Part shown: positions 62,597-64,000 of the stretch, one piece after another
How positions within the stretch are numbered: position 1 is the first letter of the stretch
Layout: every line of letters begins with the position of its first letter
Origin: Aptenodytes patagonicus
Taxonomy: Eukaryota; Chordata; Aves; Sphenisciformes; Spheniscidae
NCBI RefSeq assembly: GCF_965638725.1
Contig: NC_134960.1
Location: 4,590,501-4,654,500 of the forward strand
DNA length: 64,000 nucleotides
Reading direction: 5' to 3'
Notes under the pieces: model-generated
Told to the model about the DNA's origin: nothing
The model's input: the letters and a program-made list of their open reading frames with translations, nothing else
Database searches by the model: none
Program-made: the position numbers and the translations under genes

Positions 62597-62739
62597 TCAA
62601 ATGTCCTTATTTAAGTTCTTCCCAAATTTGTCGCTCAGCTGCTGTATTAGTCTTGCCAGCTCGCCAGTAGCCTGTGACTTTTCCTCTAGGAGTTCATAGC
62701 GGAGACTAGAAATATCTTGCTTAATCTCTTTAAGTTCTC
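62597..62739 (-). CDS. TRPC7: TRPC7, last coding exon (C-terminal coiled coil and stop)
   Basis: TRPC7 is a diacylglycerol-activated, calcium-permeable plasma-membrane channel subunit. This exon encodes its C-terminal end: after two bases completing a Gly codon come 46 residues starting [20 protein letters not shown], then [20 protein letters not shown], then NLNKDI and TGA. The first part is shared by TRPC3, TRPC6 and TRPC7; the [23 protein letters not shown] part identifies TRPC7. It forms the tetramer's C-terminal pole helix, with a heptad-like spacing of hydrophobic residues. The acceptor is TTTTCCTCCTTTTAG before GAGAAC, a good polypyrimidine tract. From memory the mammalian protein carries about eight more residues between NKD and the final KDI, absent here. 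Confidence 0.93.
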
Positions 62740-63482
62740 CTAAAAGGAGGAAAATGTTCTTGTTAGCAATATTGAACCAAATAAGTAATCCCTATGGTTT
62801 TTAAGACCTGAGAAAGCATTAACTTCAGTGTGCTTGGTCATGAATGCGTATGGAGCTCCATACGATGTCCCTGCATTTATGTATTTAATACTTGACTTAC
62901 ACGAAATAACCTGTACTTGTGGTAGTGGTACTGACAGCAATAGCAAGTATGTGTGGCAAGTTCATCTTTTTTCTCAAGTCTATTCTCTCTCCCCATGTTG
63001 CTCTCCAGCTACATAGGGCATTTGCAGGAGGGTAGCAGTTAAGAGGTGTTAGAAGAAGGTTCTTTACCGTCTGCATACAAATCCTACATGACACCGTGGC
63101 CATAAATATCCTTATCCAGTTCAAAACAAGTCCTTGGGGCAGGCATGGGCAGTACAGTCAGAAATTCCTTTACTTAGACCCCAAGACAAGGTTAGGTGTT
63201 GGCAATATCGTGGGTGTTGTAAAGCAAGGAGAGGTAGAGCTATGGGGCAGAGCAGGACTATGTAAAGGCAGAGCCTATGATATGTCTTCTGCTAAGGAAA
63301 ATTAAGGACCCAGGATTTCAAGAGCATAAAGGTGGCTCAGAGTCACCACTGCTCACCTCAGTGCGAGCATGAGCGTGCTCTCTCTACAGAGGATGTTATC
63401 TAAGCTCAACCCTCTTACTGGCCATATCAATAGCAATAACATTACATGCTCTAATCTGTGTCAACTATAAAAATCCACTTGC
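62740..63482 (-). other. TRPC7: TRPC7 terminal intron (743 bp, GC-AG type)
   Basis: The reading frame and family sequence fix both ends. The exon ends GTCAATGAAG and the intron starts GCAAGT; it ends TTTTAG before GAGAAC. Joining them gives the continuous [13 protein letters not shown] of the family. A GT donor is not available: the nearby GTGGAT, five bases downstream of the junction, would break the frame. The context AAG|GCAAGT is the standard strong form of the minor GC donor class, read by the major spliceosome. An 18-bp palindrome lies inside at 62,847-62,864. Confidence 0.88.
62847..62864. repeat. 18-bp perfect palindrome within the TRPC7 terminal intron
   Basis: CGTATGGAGCTCCATACG reads the same on both strands with no spacer. 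In the nascent RNA it could form only a strained hairpin, but two molecules could pair. No function is known. Confidence 0.9.
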
Positions 63483-63558
63483 CTTCATTGACCTCATCAT
63501 TTTCTCGGTCAACCTGAGCCTTCAGTACATATCGCTTAATCAGACGTTTCATTATTTT
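63483..63558 (-). CDS. TRPC7: TRPC7, penultimate coding exon (rib helix, calmodulin/IP3R-binding region)
   Basis: This 76-bp exon reads [20 protein letters not shown], then DEVNE plus the first base of a Gly codon (phase 0 at its start, phase 1 at its end). The basic helix with alternating K/R and hydrophobic residues is the conserved C-terminal region that in TRPC channels forms the horizontal rib helix and overlaps the calmodulin/IP3-receptor binding site. It leads into the coiled coil of the next exon. VDREN fits TRPC7 (TRPC3 and TRPC6 differ at the third position, from memory). The acceptor is CTGTTCTCTTTTCAG, strong; the donor is GCAAGT, non-canonical. Earlier exons (ankyrin repeats, six membrane segments, pore, TRP helix) are off the right edge. 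Confidence 0.93.
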
Positions 63559-63988
63559 CTGAAAAGAGAACAGAAACGCTTATTTTAACATGAGCTTATC
63601 CACGTTGCCTTAATTCTAGACTTATTATGAGCAATTCAAACACCTGATTTCACTATGGATAAAACCTGACTTCAGAGGATGCAAAAAGAATTTTTTAAAT
63701 TGATTTCCCATTTATTTTATACTTTATATTATGAGCTTTGTACTACAATAGTTGATTGACAGCCATTCCATAATGAGGCCACATACGAGGCACTTCAGGG
63801 TATTTAGTGGGATGCACATGAACGTAGAGTATGTCCCACAGACAGGAATAAAACACAGATGATCCAATAGCAAGCTCAGAAATGGGATCCAGAGCCTTCC
63901 TTTGGCATGTTGCTGCTTAACGTATCAATAAAAAATACTTTCCAGGAGAAATAAGTAAGTGGTTAATTAATGATGTTGGCAAACTCAC
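63559..63988 (-). other. TRPC7: TRPC7 intron sequence (incomplete)
   Basis: Sequence 5' of the penultimate coding exon. It shows no frame similar to TRPC channels and no repeats. The intron continues either to the candidate donor at 63,983-63,988 or past the window edge. Confidence 0.6.
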
Positions 63989-64000
63989 TCGTGATGATGA
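63989..64000 (-). CDS. TRPC7: Possible 3' end of the preceding TRPC7 exon (partial, cut by window)
   Basis: On the minus strand the last 12 bases read TCATCATCACGA and are followed at once by GTGAGT, a consensus donor hexamer. If real, the next codon after the join would be the Lys of KIMKRL, giving phase 0. Twelve bases are too few to confirm by protein similarity, so this is only a candidate. Confidence 0.3.

Noticed and set aside
1-64000. tRNA genes, CRISPR arrays, retroviral LTRs or polymerase frames, riboswitches
   Set aside because: I looked for tRNA B-box-like GGTTCRA words, regularly spaced repeats, and gag/pol-type frames and found none that could be defended.

Overview
The window looks like vertebrate nuclear DNA, most likely from a bird. 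The evidence is two TRPC-type channel exons with spliceosomal introns, a small single-pass membrane protein gene, and very sparse interspersed repeats. One of those repeats is a CR1 LINE tail at about 26,581-26,625 in the form typical of birds. There are no operons, no dense ORFs and no bacterial-style genes. Nearly all open frames of 60-176 codons behave as chance frames. The species cannot be named from the sequence.

Two genes can be supported. Near the left end, on the minus strand, a 106-codon single-exon CDS (9,355-9,675) matches SMIM32, a small integral membrane protein. At the right end, on the minus strand, are the last two coding exons of TRPC7 (63,483-63,558 and 62,597-62,739), a diacylglycerol-activated cation channel. 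The exons are joined by a 743-bp intron with a GC donor and an AG acceptor. The rest of TRPC7 lies beyond the right edge. A possible donor end of the preceding exon sits in the last 12 bases.

Between them, from about 9.7 to 60.8 kb, I see no protein-coding exon I can defend. This roughly 51-kb interval is ordinary intergenic DNA with two CR1 fragments, a few older degraded repeat candidates, microsatellites and homopolymers, and several AT-rich blocks that look like conserved non-coding (enhancer) sequence but cannot be tested here. The far left (1 to about 9 kb) may hold the 3' UTR or 3' flank of the next gene. SMAD5 is the expected neighbour from remembered synteny, but nothing in the sequence proves it.

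The most useful observations are the GC-AG terminal intron of TRPC7, a TRPC7 C-terminus that seems shorter than the mammalian one, an upstream ORF overlapping the SMIM32 start codon, an 18-bp perfect palindrome inside the TRPC7 terminal intron, a palindrome cluster at 15.46 kb, and a recent 30-bp tandem duplication at 50.69 kb. I found no convincing novel biological system.
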